Assembly: GCA_012270485.1 (NCBI GenBank)
Contig: JAAXIF010000083.1
Location: forward strand, 1 to 58,808
Direction: 5' to 3'
From: Sphingobacteriales bacterium
Lineage (GTDB): Bacteria; Bacteroidota; Bacteroidia; Chitinophagales; Chitinophagaceae
Length of the DNA: 58,808 bases
Shown: one piece after another, positions 51,483 through 58,808 of the stretch
Position numbering within the stretch: position 1 is the stretch's first letter
How the letters are laid out: every line of letters starts with the position of its first letter
Position numbers and translations under genes: made by a program
The notes under the pieces: model-generated
Seen by the model: only the letters and a program-made list of their open reading frames with translations
What the model was told of the DNA's origin: nothing
Databases searched by the model: none

Positions 51483-52843
51483 ACATCCGTAATAAGATTA
51501 CCACCTTATTTACCTTACTGACAGGTGTCATTATCTTGATGCTCAGTGTTTTTATTTATCATTTCTCTAAACGTTCCATAGATCGGGAGTTTTTTCATCG
51601 CTTAACTGTTCGTGGCGGTATTGCTGCGCAGGCGCATTATGAAGAAGGAATTCTGGGTCCTGATGTATACAATGAGATCCGTCAAAAACATTTGCAGCGT
51701 TTACCTGATGAGAAAGAATACTTTTTTGACAAGATCCCCGACTCATCATTTCTTACTTCGCATCATATCACACTGCCACCCAATTTTGAGGAACAATTGA
51801 ATGCCGGTAAAACAGTTCAATTCATTCGTGGATTGACCTATTATTCTTTCATACCGTATAAATATAGTGGGAAACGATACATCGTGATGATGTCTGCTCG
51901 TAATGATTATGGTGAGGAAGGATTAAGGGATATGCGTCAAAACTTGGTACTGGGAATCATATTAGCAGTTATCATTGTATTTGTAGTAGGGATGCTTTTT
52001 TCTGCAGAGATTGTTAATCCCATTTCTAATATTATTCAAAGGGTGAAGCGAATCAGTGTCACCAATCTAGATATGCGATTACCGGAACAGCCATCAAAAG
52101 GAGAGATCAGTGATCTCACACAAACCTTTAATGATATGCTGGATCGTTTAGAGACTTCTTTTGAAACCCAAAGAAATTTTGTGAATAAGCTGTCTCACGA
52201 GTTGAGAACACCACTAACAGCCATACTTGGCGAAGCAGAGTTGGCACTCAGTAAGGAAAGAGACCCTCAGGAATATCGTGCTGCATTATCAGTTATTGCA
52301 CGTGAAGCTGACCAATTACATCATCTCACTACCAGCTTATTGGAATTGGCACAAGCTGGCAATAGCGTGAAAGAGGAATTCATGGGATCCATTCGCTTAG
52401 ATGAACTGATTTTGTCAGTTAAAAAATTGGTGGATTTTACTGATCCGGGTAATCATATACAGATCAATTTCGAGAGTTTGCCTGAAGACATCGAATACAT
52501 TACCATTTACGGGAATCAAAATTTATTAAAGCTTGCGATTACCAATGTGGTACAAAATGCTTGTAAATACTCAGATAATGGAAAAGTAACCATTTCGCTA
52601 CACGCCTCAGAATCACAATGTATCGTGGTGGTGGAAGATAGGGGCATTGGAATTCCTGAAAAGGAACTGCGCTATATTTTTGATCCATTCTTTAGGGCAT
52701 CCAATACTTCTGCCTATAAGGGTTATGGCGTAGGTCTGCCATTGGCACAGAAAATCATCCGCATACATCGAGGCGAGATTCGCTTTACTTCTATGGAAGG
52801 TGCCGGTACCAGGGCTGAAATGCGTTTCCCTATTCGTTCATAG
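51479..52843 (+). CDS. HAMP-containing sensor histidine kinase
   Basis: A 454-residue membrane kinase. Two spans (about 8-28 and 160-182) flank a periplasmic sensor domain of about 130 residues with no known motif; a HAMP domain follows (about 183-235), then HisKA with phospho-His in NKLSHELRTPLTA, and HATPase with VVQNACKYSDNG, DRGIGIP and GYGVGLPLA. The arrangement is like CusS-type kinases, but no metal-binding motif is visible. It pairs with the OmpR-type regulator upstream. Confidence 0.94.
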   Translation: MNIRNKITTLFTLLTGVIILMLSVFIYHFSKRSIDREFFHRLTVRGGIAAQAHYEEGILGPDVYNEIRQKHLQRLPDEKEYFFDKIPDSSFLTSHHITLPPNFEEQLNAGKTVQFIRGLTYYSFIPYKYSGKRYIVMMSARNDYGEEGLRDMRQNLVLGIILAVIIVFVVGMLFSAEIVNPISNIIQRVKRISVTNLDMRLPEQPSKGEISDLTQTFNDMLDRLETSFETQRNFVNKLSHELRTPLTAILGEAELALSKERDPQEYRAALSVIAREADQLHHLTTSLLELAQAGNSVKEEFMGSIRLDELILSVKKLVDFTDPGNHIQINFESLPEDIEYITIYGNQNLLKLAITNVVQNACKYSDNGKVTISLHASESQCIVVVEDRGIGIPEKELRYIFDPFFRASNTSAYKGYGVGLPLAQKIIRIHRGEIRFTSMEGAGTRAEMRFPIRS

Positions 52844-53036
52844 CCTATTTTGAAGGAGCGGACAGACTTTTTAAAAAGGTTGTTAGAGCCGCATTAGAAT
52901 TTCTGCAATTTTCTAATCCTGCTCTTAAAAACTTCTAACTGTCTCTTAATCTATTTCTTAGATCATCCCAATGCCTGCAGTGTAGGTTTGTATTTGATAC
53001 AGTATTATCTGTTATCATCACTTAAAAACTACAGGT

Positions 53037-53762
53037 ATGAAAAAGATTATTATCCCAACAAGATGTACTGAACATGCGGTAAATCTGTTCCGTTTGGCTA
53101 CACGATTGTATAAAACAGAAGGGTTTTATTGCACTTTTCTACAGGTAGTGCCTATACCTGATAATGAGAGTGATTTAATGACTTTGAGCAGACAAGCTTA
53201 CGGGTATAAGTTCTCTGCTACTGCTCTTGAATCCATTCGCAAGATTGAAGAGACGAATCCGGAGGTAGTGAAAGGATATAGTATTGATAGAATTTTTGGC
53301 GACTCACCGGCTGTTTTCAAACAATATATTGAAGAGTTTGGATGTGATATTGTTTTTTATTCAAGAGAAGAATGGTATGAAACAGGCAAATCAACCGGAT
53401 TGGATGTTTTCAGAATGTTATGTCGTTCACGTTGTGCAGTGATGTACATTGCGAAATCTGATCTTGCGAATATTTCTGAGGAATTATTACAGCCGGAAAC
53501 AAGAGCATTTCATACTGCAAGAGAAATGTCAGAGGCTGTTTCTTTATTGGATGCCCCTACATCCAATCAGCAGGTTCCCTCTTCATTGGTATACCAGTTC
53601 AATGCCGTAGAGAAAAAGTTATCCAACTTTTCAGAAATGATGCAGTCGCAGAATATTCCGACTGTCAAAATGGGTGCTTTATCCAGCTATTTCATGCGCG
53701 AGCAAAGACTGGAAAGAATTTTGATGCAGTCTAATATGTCTTTGTTATTGTTGACGATTTAG
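53037..53762 (+). CDS. UspA-like hypothetical protein
   Basis: A 241-residue soluble protein. The start KKIIIPTRCTEHAVNLFRLATRLY resembles the first strand and helix of universal stress proteins, followed by YSIDRIFGDSPAVFKQYIEEFGCDIVFYS, which fits a nucleotide-binding-like alpha/beta fold. The classical G-x2-G-x9-G-S/T ATP motif of UspA is not seen. It lies 193 bases after the kinase gene and may be part of its regulon. Moderately certain. Confidence 0.65.
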   Translation: MKKIIIPTRCTEHAVNLFRLATRLYKTEGFYCTFLQVVPIPDNESDLMTLSRQAYGYKFSATALESIRKIEETNPEVVKGYSIDRIFGDSPAVFKQYIEEFGCDIVFYSREEWYETGKSTGLDVFRMLCRSRCAVMYIAKSDLANISEELLQPETRAFHTAREMSEAVSLLDAPTSNQQVPSSLVYQFNAVEKKLSNFSEMMQSQNIPTVKMGALSSYFMREQRLERILMQSNMSLLLLTI

Positions 53763-53850
53763 GCCATAGCAAATAGTTCATGGCGTATGGTTCAGTAGTT
53801 TATGGTAGAGAGTTTCTGCTATAGGCAATGAACCATACGCCATTTGCCAT
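53763..53850. repeat. palindrome between convergent genes
   Basis: Arms TGGCGTATGGTTCA (53781-53794) and TGAACCATACGCCA (53829-53842) are 14 bases of perfect complement. The left half also runs in 7-nt-like words (CCATAGC, AAATAGT, TCATGGC, GTATGGT). It fills the gap between the UspA-like gene and the convergent small multi-drug export gene, and could terminate both. Confidence 0.75.
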
Positions 53851-53853
53851 GGA

Positions 53854-54342
53854 CTAAAACAACTTAAGCCCGTAATACCCAATCGCCGTAAACAAAGCGC
53901 AGCGGGTAATTACGCCAATACAGCACCATACTAGTAGTTTTTGTAAAGGAATATTGAAGCCTACTCCAACACCTATACTTACAGGGGCACCCACAGTCAT
54001 GGTACCAAAGAATCCCAATCCAATAATGCCATATTTTTCCCAAAGGGTGTAGATCAGTCCGGTTTTGGGCTTTTCAGGCTTGGGTTTACGATATTTTGCT
54101 AGAAATTGTTTGATCTTATCTCCCAAAAATGTGGCAATAAACACACCTGCCAGCCCACCCGACATACTGGAAAGAAAAATAGTCCAGGCCGGAAGCCCAA
54201 AAGCGAAACCGGCGGGTATTGCTGCATATACTTCAAAAGTAGCCAATCCTGCAACGGTCAATATTTCCCAAATCATAGTTCTAAATAATAGATTTTCAAT
54301 AGACTCGGTGAAAATAAGTACAGTTGCTGTTGTAACATTCAT
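53854..54342 (-). CDS. small multi-drug export protein family membrane protein
   Basis: A 162-residue protein with four membrane spans (about 25-45, 52-75, 105-128 and 138-160), matching the Sm_multidrug_ex family (COG2426-like) with VYAAIPAGFAFGLPAWTIFL and FGTMTVGAPVSIGVGVGF. Members are annotated as small multi-drug export proteins on thin evidence. No regulator or partner is adjacent. Confidence 0.8.
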   Translation of the reverse strand: MNVTTATVLIFTESIENLLFRTMIWEILTVAGLATFEVYAAIPAGFAFGLPAWTIFLSSMSGGLAGVFIATFLGDKIKQFLAKYRKPKPEKPKTGLIYTLWEKYGIIGLGFFGTMTVGAPVSIGVGVGFNIPLQKLLVWCCIGVITRCALFTAIGYYGLKLF

Positions 54343-54490
54343 TTAAATGGTAATAGTTTGTGAATGCTTGAAAGTTCTGGTTATCCCCTGTTTATGAACA
54401 GTTCTTTTTTTGTAGGGGCAAGGCACTTGCATTTGCGGAAAGTGATGTCTATTTTGTTTAGCAAAATTTTTCCCCTTAAAACGATTGCTT

Positions 54491-54919
54491 ATGAACACCA
54501 CAAAAATGTTGATCTCCGGCATTGCCGGAGGAATTGTTGCCTTCTTTGCAGGATGGCTTATTTATGGAATGTTATTAATGGATTTTATGGCTGAAAACAG
54601 CGGTACAGCTACCGGTGTGATGCGCCCCGATGCCGAAATGGTATGGTGGGCATTGATATTGGGAAATATTTGTACAGGTATCCTGTACTCTTATATTTTC
54701 AATCGCTGGGCAAATATCAGTACCCTTTCAGCCGGACTTTCAGCAGGCGCAGTTATTGGTTTAATCATGGGAGCGTCTTTTGATCTCACCATGTATGGAA
54801 CCAGTAATATTTTGGCCATGAAAGCAATTTGGGTTGATATTGCTGCATCGGCTGTTTTAGGTGCCATTGTTGGCGGTGTAGTGGGATGGGTCAATGGTAT
54901 GGGCAAAAAAGCCGCATGA
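54491..54919 (+). CDS. DUF1761-like small membrane protein
   Basis: A 142-residue protein starting at the ATG at 54491 (MNTTKML). Four membrane spans (about 5-27, 47-68, 77-98 and 112-134). Gly/Ala-rich segments such as IAGGIVAFFAGWLIYGMLL and AIVGGVVGWVNGMGKKA are typical of small DUF1761-like membrane proteins, a family of unknown function. It is followed by a strong bidirectional terminator and a convergent aconitase gene. Confidence 0.72.
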   Translation: MNTTKMLISGIAGGIVAFFAGWLIYGMLLMDFMAENSGTATGVMRPDAEMVWWALILGNICTGILYSYIFNRWANISTLSAGLSAGAVIGLIMGASFDLTMYGTSNILAMKAIWVDIAASAVLGAIVGGVVGWVNGMGKKAA

Positions 54920-54937
54920 TGGAAGCTGATCTTCCAT

Positions 54938-54970
54938 AAAAAAAGCTCCGAAATTTTCGGAGCTTTTTTT
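54938..54970. terminator. bidirectional terminator between DUF1761-like and acnA genes
   Basis: A 16-base arm (AAAAAAAGCTCCGAAA) is followed, almost without a loop, by its complement, with A and T runs at the ends. It can stop transcription from both convergent genes. Confidence 0.9.
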
Positions 54971-54992
54971 ATAAGAATAGCATATTGATTGA

Positions 54993-57260
54993 TTATCCTG
55001 CTACTTGTTTACGAATAATATTCAAAGCACCACCCGCTTTAAACCATTCGATCTGTTGCTGATTATATGTGTGGTTCACGCTGATTTTATCAACGCTTCC
55101 ATCAGCATGATGCAACACAATGGTAAGTGGTTGACCCGGTGCGAAATGGGTCAATCCTTCGATATCAATGGTATCATCTTCTTGAATCTTATCGTAATCA
55201 CTTTTATCATTGAAAGTGAGTGCCAACATACCCTGCTTCTTCAGGTTGGTTTCATGGATACGGGCAAATGATTTTACCAATATCGCACGAACGCCTAAAT
55301 GACGTGGTTCCATAGCTGCATGCTCTCTTGATGACCCTTCACCGTAATTCTCATCACCCACAACGATGGATCCAATGCCTTTTGCTTTGTAAGCACGCTG
55401 TGTAGCAGGTACAGGACCATATTCTCCGGTGAGTTGATTTTTTACCAGATCCGTTTTCTCATTAAAGAAATTCAATGCACCAATCAGCATGTTATTACTG
55501 ATATTGTCGAGGTGTCCACGGAACTTCAACCATGGACCAGCCATTGAAATATGATCGGTTGTACATTTTCCTTTTGCTTTGATGAGCAGTTTCAATCCTT
55601 TAAGATCTGTTCCTTCCCAAGGCGCAAAGGGATCTAACAACTGCAAACGTTTGGATGCAGGATCTACGGCCACTTGTACACCACTTCCATCAGCAGCAGG
55701 AGCCTGATAACCTGCATCTTCTACTGCAAAACCACGTTGCGGTAATTCTTGTCCACTAGGTTCATCCAGTTTCACTTGTTCACCCTTTTCATTGGTCAAG
55801 GTATCTGTGATAGGGTTGAAAGTAAGATCACCTGCAATAGCAAGTGCGGTTACCAATTCCGGTGACGCAACAAATGCCATTGTATTCGGATTACCATCAG
55901 CACGCTTTGCAAAGTTTCTGTTGAAGGAATGAACGATGGTATTTCTTTCGGCTTTCTCCGCACCCACGCGATCCCACATACCAATACAAGGTCCACAAGC
56001 ATTGGCGAAAACGGTAGCACCGATTTCAGAGAATATCTCCAAAAAGCCATCACGTTCAATCGTATAACGTACTTGCTCACTACCCGGTGTAATTGTGTAC
56101 TGCGCTTTGGTTTTTAGTCCTTTTTCTTTTACCTGACGCGCCAGACTAACTGCACGGCTAATATCTTCATAAGAACTGTTGGTACAGCTTCCGATCAAAC
56201 CCACTTCTACTTTGGTAGGCCATCCATTAGCGGCAGCCACTTCTTTCATTTTAGAAATAGGAGTAGCCAAATCCGGAGTGAATGGACCGTTCAAATGGGG
56301 TTCCAATTCACTAAGATTGATTTCAATGACTTGATCAAAATATTTTTCAGGAGAAGCATACACTTCAGGGTCTGCGTTTAAATAAGCTTTCACGCCATCT
56401 GCCATCGTAGCTACTTCTTCGCGACCGGTAGCTTTGAGGTAACGACTCATGCTATCATCATAACCAAATGTAGAAGTAGTGGCTCCTATCTCTGCACCCA
56501 TATTACAGATGGTTCCTTTACCTGTGCAACTCATTGCTGTAGCACCTTCACCAAAATATTCCACAATGGCGCCGGTTCCACCTTTAACGGTAAGAATACC
56601 TGCCACTTTCAGGATCACATCTTTAGGGGCAGTCCATCCACTCAACTTACCCGTCAGTTTCACACCGATCAGTTTTGGCCATTTCAGTTCCCATGGTAAA
56701 CCTGCCATAACATCACAGGCATCGGCGCCGCCCACACCAATGGCAATCATTCCTAAACCACCGGCATTTACGGTATGAGAATCGGTACCGATCATCATAC
56801 CACCCGGAAACGCATAATTTTCCAAAACTACTTGGTGAATGATGCCGGCACCGGGTTTCCAGAATCCGATACCATATTTATTGGAAACAGAAGCCAAAAA
56901 GTCATATACCTCTTTGCTTTCTGCATTGGCTACTTCCAAGTCTTTTTTAGCTTCTAATTTGGCAGTGATGAGGTGATCACAGTGTACAGTTGAAGGAACC
57001 GCTACTTTCGGACGACCCGCCTGCATGAACTGCAAGAGCGCCATTTGTGCGGTAGCATCCTGCATAGCAACCCGGTCCGGTGCAAAATCTACATAAGATT
57101 TACCTCTTTCAAAATTACTGAGTTGCTGATCCTGATGCAGGTGTGCAAAAAGGATTTTCTCAGAGAGTGTCAAAGGGCGACCGAGCGCCTTGCGTGCAGC
57201 ATCTACCTTGGCAGGCATCTCAGCATACACTTTCTTGATCATTTCAATGTCAAATGCCAT
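54993..57260 (-). CDS. acnA: aconitate hydratase
   Basis: A 755-residue aconitase of the mitochondrial-like type. The three [4Fe-4S] cysteines are in [11 protein letters not shown] and [17 protein letters not shown]-type and [17 protein letters not shown] segments and the swivelling C-terminal domain ([21 protein letters not shown]) are intact. It isomerises citrate and isocitrate in the TCA cycle. No neighbouring TCA genes are present. The [10 protein letters not shown] start is fitting. Confidence 0.96.
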   Translation of the reverse strand: MAFDIEMIKKVYAEMPAKVDAARKALGRPLTLSEKILFAHLHQDQQLSNFERGKSYVDFAPDRVAMQDATAQMALLQFMQAGRPKVAVPSTVHCDHLITAKLEAKKDLEVANAESKEVYDFLASVSNKYGIGFWKPGAGIIHQVVLENYAFPGGMMIGTDSHTVNAGGLGMIAIGVGGADACDVMAGLPWELKWPKLIGVKLTGKLSGWTAPKDVILKVAGILTVKGGTGAIVEYFGEGATAMSCTGKGTICNMGAEIGATTSTFGYDDSMSRYLKATGREEVATMADGVKAYLNADPEVYASPEKYFDQVIEINLSELEPHLNGPFTPDLATPISKMKEVAAANGWPTKVEVGLIGSCTNSSYEDISRAVSLARQVKEKGLKTKAQYTITPGSEQVRYTIERDGFLEIFSEIGATVFANACGPCIGMWDRVGAEKAERNTIVHSFNRNFAKRADGNPNTMAFVASPELVTALAIAGDLTFNPITDTLTNEKGEQVKLDEPSGQELPQRGFAVEDAGYQAPAADGSGVQVAVDPASKRLQLLDPFAPWEGTDLKGLKLLIKAKGKCTTDHISMAGPWLKFRGHLDNISNNMLIGALNFFNEKTDLVKNQLTGEYGPVPATQRAYKAKGIGSIVVGDENYGEGSSREHAAMEPRHLGVRAILVKSFARIHETNLKKQGMLALTFNDKSDYDKIQEDDTIDIEGLTHFAPGQPLTIVLHHADGSVDKISVNHTYNQQQIEWFKAGGALNIIRKQVAG

Positions 57261-57527
57261 GGGTCTACGATTTAAAGATGTATGGTTTCTGATATCTGGT
57301 TTGAAAACTCATTATGGAAAACTTCCAGAGAATAGTTGATTCAAACAGATGTATTGTTGACTAAAATCTGCGCGAATTTACGGAAAAATAGGGTGGGGGC
57401 AAAGACAGAAATCAGTGGTCTTTGACTACTTCGTTCAGACTTACGACTTACTGGCTACATTCTTAAACTTTTTTCACTAAAATTTGTCTAATTTGCCATA
57501 TAAAGCCCCCGTTCAACTGTCAGATAT

Positions 57528-57749
57528 ATGCAAAAGATCAGAGAATTTCTTGAAGTAAGGGCGTTTGGTGTATGTACCGCTATTGGAGAAAAACTAGGTA
57601 TCGCCAGCTCCCGTATCAGGATGTGGTTTATTTATATCTCTTTTTTAACCATGGGATCTCCTGTCATTATCTACATGATCCTTGCCTTTTGGATCAATAT
57701 CAAAAATTATATCCTCGCCGGAAGAAGAAACCCGTTGCGTAATTGGTGA
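57528..57749 (+). CDS. PspC-like small membrane protein
   Basis: A 73-residue protein. The pattern FGVCTAIGEKLGIASSRIRMWFIYISFLTMGSPVIIYMILAF, with one or two membrane segments, matches the PspC domain, found in phage-shock and envelope-stress proteins. It has no fused output domain. It lies in the gap between acnA and kdsA on the opposite strand, so has its own promoter. Confidence 0.75.
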   Translation: MQKIREFLEVRAFGVCTAIGEKLGIASSRIRMWFIYISFLTMGSPVIIYMILAFWINIKNYILAGRRNPLRNW

Positions 57750-57890
57750 GCGAGGAAAGAAACAAGAATAAAGGCACAGGATTCAAGGAAGTTACAAGCT
57801 GCAAGCCACAAGCATCAAGCGTTGGATTGTTTTTATAACTTGTCGCTTTCTTGTACCTTGATTCTTCATTCTTGTTTCTTCCTACACCAC
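57750..57890. repeat. 7-nt-phased, imperfect palindrome downstream of PspC-like and kdsA genes
   Basis: Four 7-nt words TTACAAG, CTGCAAG, CCACAAG, CATCAAG run from 57792 to 57819. Outside them GAAAGAAACAAGAAT near 57755 matches the complement of ATTCTTGTTTCTTCC near 57868-57882, forming a long imperfect stem. The whole fills the region between convergent gene ends. Confidence 0.75.
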
Positions 57891-58706
57891 TGCTTTTTTC
57901 AAGCGAACCAGTTCTTGTAGCAATGGTTCCAAGAGATCAAGTCGTAACATATTGGCACCATCGCTTTTCGCGATGGCGGGATTGGGATGTGTTTCTATGA
58001 AAAGTCCATCTGCTCCGGCTGCAATCGCAGCTTTTGCGATGGTACCGATCAGTTGTGGATTGCCACCGGTGACACCGGTTGTTTGGTTGGGTTGCTGTAA
58101 GGAATGGGTACAGTCCATGATCACGGGACAACCATGTTCTTGCATCCAGGGAATATTTCTATAATCAACCACCAAATCCTGGTAACCAAAAGTTGTTCCG
58201 CGTTCGGTTAACATGATTTTATCATTACCGGCAAGTTTGATTTTGTCTACTGCAAATTTCATAGAGGGCCCGCTAAGGAATTGCCCTTTCTTTACGTTGA
58301 CAACTTTTCCTGTGTCAGCGGCAGCTAATAATAAATCTGTTTGTCGACATAAGAAAGCGGGTATCTGAAGTATATCTATAAAAGGAGCAGCCATAGCTGC
58401 TTCATCATGTGCATGAATATCAGAAGTGGTGGGTAGTTGATAAGTGTCACCTACTTTTTTAATTAATGATAAACCATTGTCATCGCCGATTCCTGTAAAT
58501 GAACTGGCACTGGTTCTATTGGCTTTTCTATAACTGGCTTTGAAGACATAAGGAATGCCCAGGTTCTTACAAATACCCGAAACTTTTTCACCAATTTCCA
58601 TCACCAATTCCTCACTTTCCACCACACATGGACCTGCAATCAGAAAAAAGTTATTACTGTCGTATTGCTGGTGCTTAAAAAGTTCTGTCAAATAGCCTGG
58701 AATCAT
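57882..58706 (-). CDS. kdsA: 3-deoxy-8-phosphooctulonate synthase
   Basis: A 274-residue TIM-barrel aldolase-type enzyme that condenses PEP with arabinose-5-phosphate to Kdo-8-phosphate for LPS. Motifs: FLIAGPCVVESEELVMEIG, KASYRKANRTSASSFTG, LTERGTTFGYQDLVVDYR, CPVIMDCTHSLQQP, and the C-terminal DGLFIETHPNP. It confirms an LPS-bearing envelope, in line with the heptosyltransferase-like gene at 34 kb. Confidence 0.96.
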   Translation of the reverse strand: MIPGYLTELFKHQQYDSNNFFLIAGPCVVESEELVMEIGEKVSGICKNLGIPYVFKASYRKANRTSASSFTGIGDDNGLSLIKKVGDTYQLPTTSDIHAHDEAAMAAPFIDILQIPAFLCRQTDLLLAAADTGKVVNVKKGQFLSGPSMKFAVDKIKLAGNDKIMLTERGTTFGYQDLVVDYRNIPWMQEHGCPVIMDCTHSLQQPNQTTGVTGGNPQLIGTIAKAAIAAGADGLFIETHPNPAIAKSDGANMLRLDLLEPLLQELVRLKKAVV

Positions 58707-58808
58707 AACATGTTTGTTTGAATGGCGAAATTAGGGATTTGTTGGGTTAGTAGCACAGGTGTTCGGAAGAAATAAGCATAATTAGACGAATTTGATAATT
58801 TTTTCGTT

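Noticed and set aside
54993..55271. 88-codon plus-strand frame inside the aconitase gene
   Set aside because: It is the antisense shadow of a strongly conserved gene.

Overview
The window reads as a chromosome segment of a Bacteroidota bacterium, most likely in or near the Chitinophagaceae; the genus cannot be fixed from the sequence alone. Evidence: a lipoprotein-type TamA (TamL), a DUF5103 type IX secretion plug protein, a LuxE-like acyl-protein ligase, a small SRP RNA of Bacteroidota type, promoter boxes of the TAnnTTTG class, and almost no Shine-Dalgarno sequences. The A+T-rich genome encodes an LPS-type envelope (KdsA, heptosyltransferase family 9, TamL, FadL-like porin).

Layout. (1) 1-1560: accessory DNA. 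Two minus-strand genes of unknown function, one with a HEPN-like Arg-x4-His motif, abut a 3' fragment of tRNA-Ala(GGC) and two further tRNA-like remnants; this looks like the end of an integrated element whose other end lies outside the window. (2) 1.6-13.5 kb: mostly core genes: secreted phosphodiesterase, SPFH protein, ExbB/ExbD, PrmC, a tightly overlapped ribD-EamA-YigZ operon, YdcF, 3-hydroxybutyryl-CoA dehydrogenase, Mrp, PaiB-like and glycerophosphodiesterase. (3) 13.5-17.5 kb: two tandem fasciclin genes, cmk, a MITE-like repeat and a large helical protein. (4) 17.5-22.3 kb: a minus-strand group with an M42 peptidase, a class I glutamine amidotransferase and an ATP-grasp-like protein, plus a UbiA-like membrane protein and a lipoprotein. 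(5) 22.3-31.1 kb: LuxE-like protein, tRNA-Leu(CAG), then a signalling cluster: a kinase with an NMT1-like sensor, a CheY partner, two orphan response regulators, and a LiaF-like/DUF4288/LytS/LytTR operon. (6) 31-47 kb: EamA, dapD, tsaC, heptosyltransferase, cca, miaA, FadL-like, proS, truB, tamL, TrmH-type methyltransferase and a LolC/E-like permease. (7) 47-58.8 kb: DUF5103, SRP RNA, transaldolase-like enzyme, Gfo/Idh/MocA oxidoreductase, OmpR/kinase pair with a UspA-like protein, small membrane proteins, aconitase, PspC-like and kdsA.

The most unusual signals are non-coding. A 115-bp element with imperfect ~20-bp terminal inverted repeats occurs twice in inverse orientation 34.7 kb apart with one mismatch (14784-14898 and 49462-49576). 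Several gene ends carry long imperfect palindromes, some built from exact 7-nt words (3446-3487, 57792-57819; related shapes at 32114-32177, 53763-53850 and 19626-19705). The tRNA-end array at 1261-1530 marks a likely integration hot spot. Among protein systems, the ATP-grasp + amidotransferase + M42 peptidase group (17494-20822) is the best candidate for an undescribed small-molecule or peptide pathway. Starts given here often differ from the longest reading frame, because several long frames begin at an unsupported TTG or GTG.
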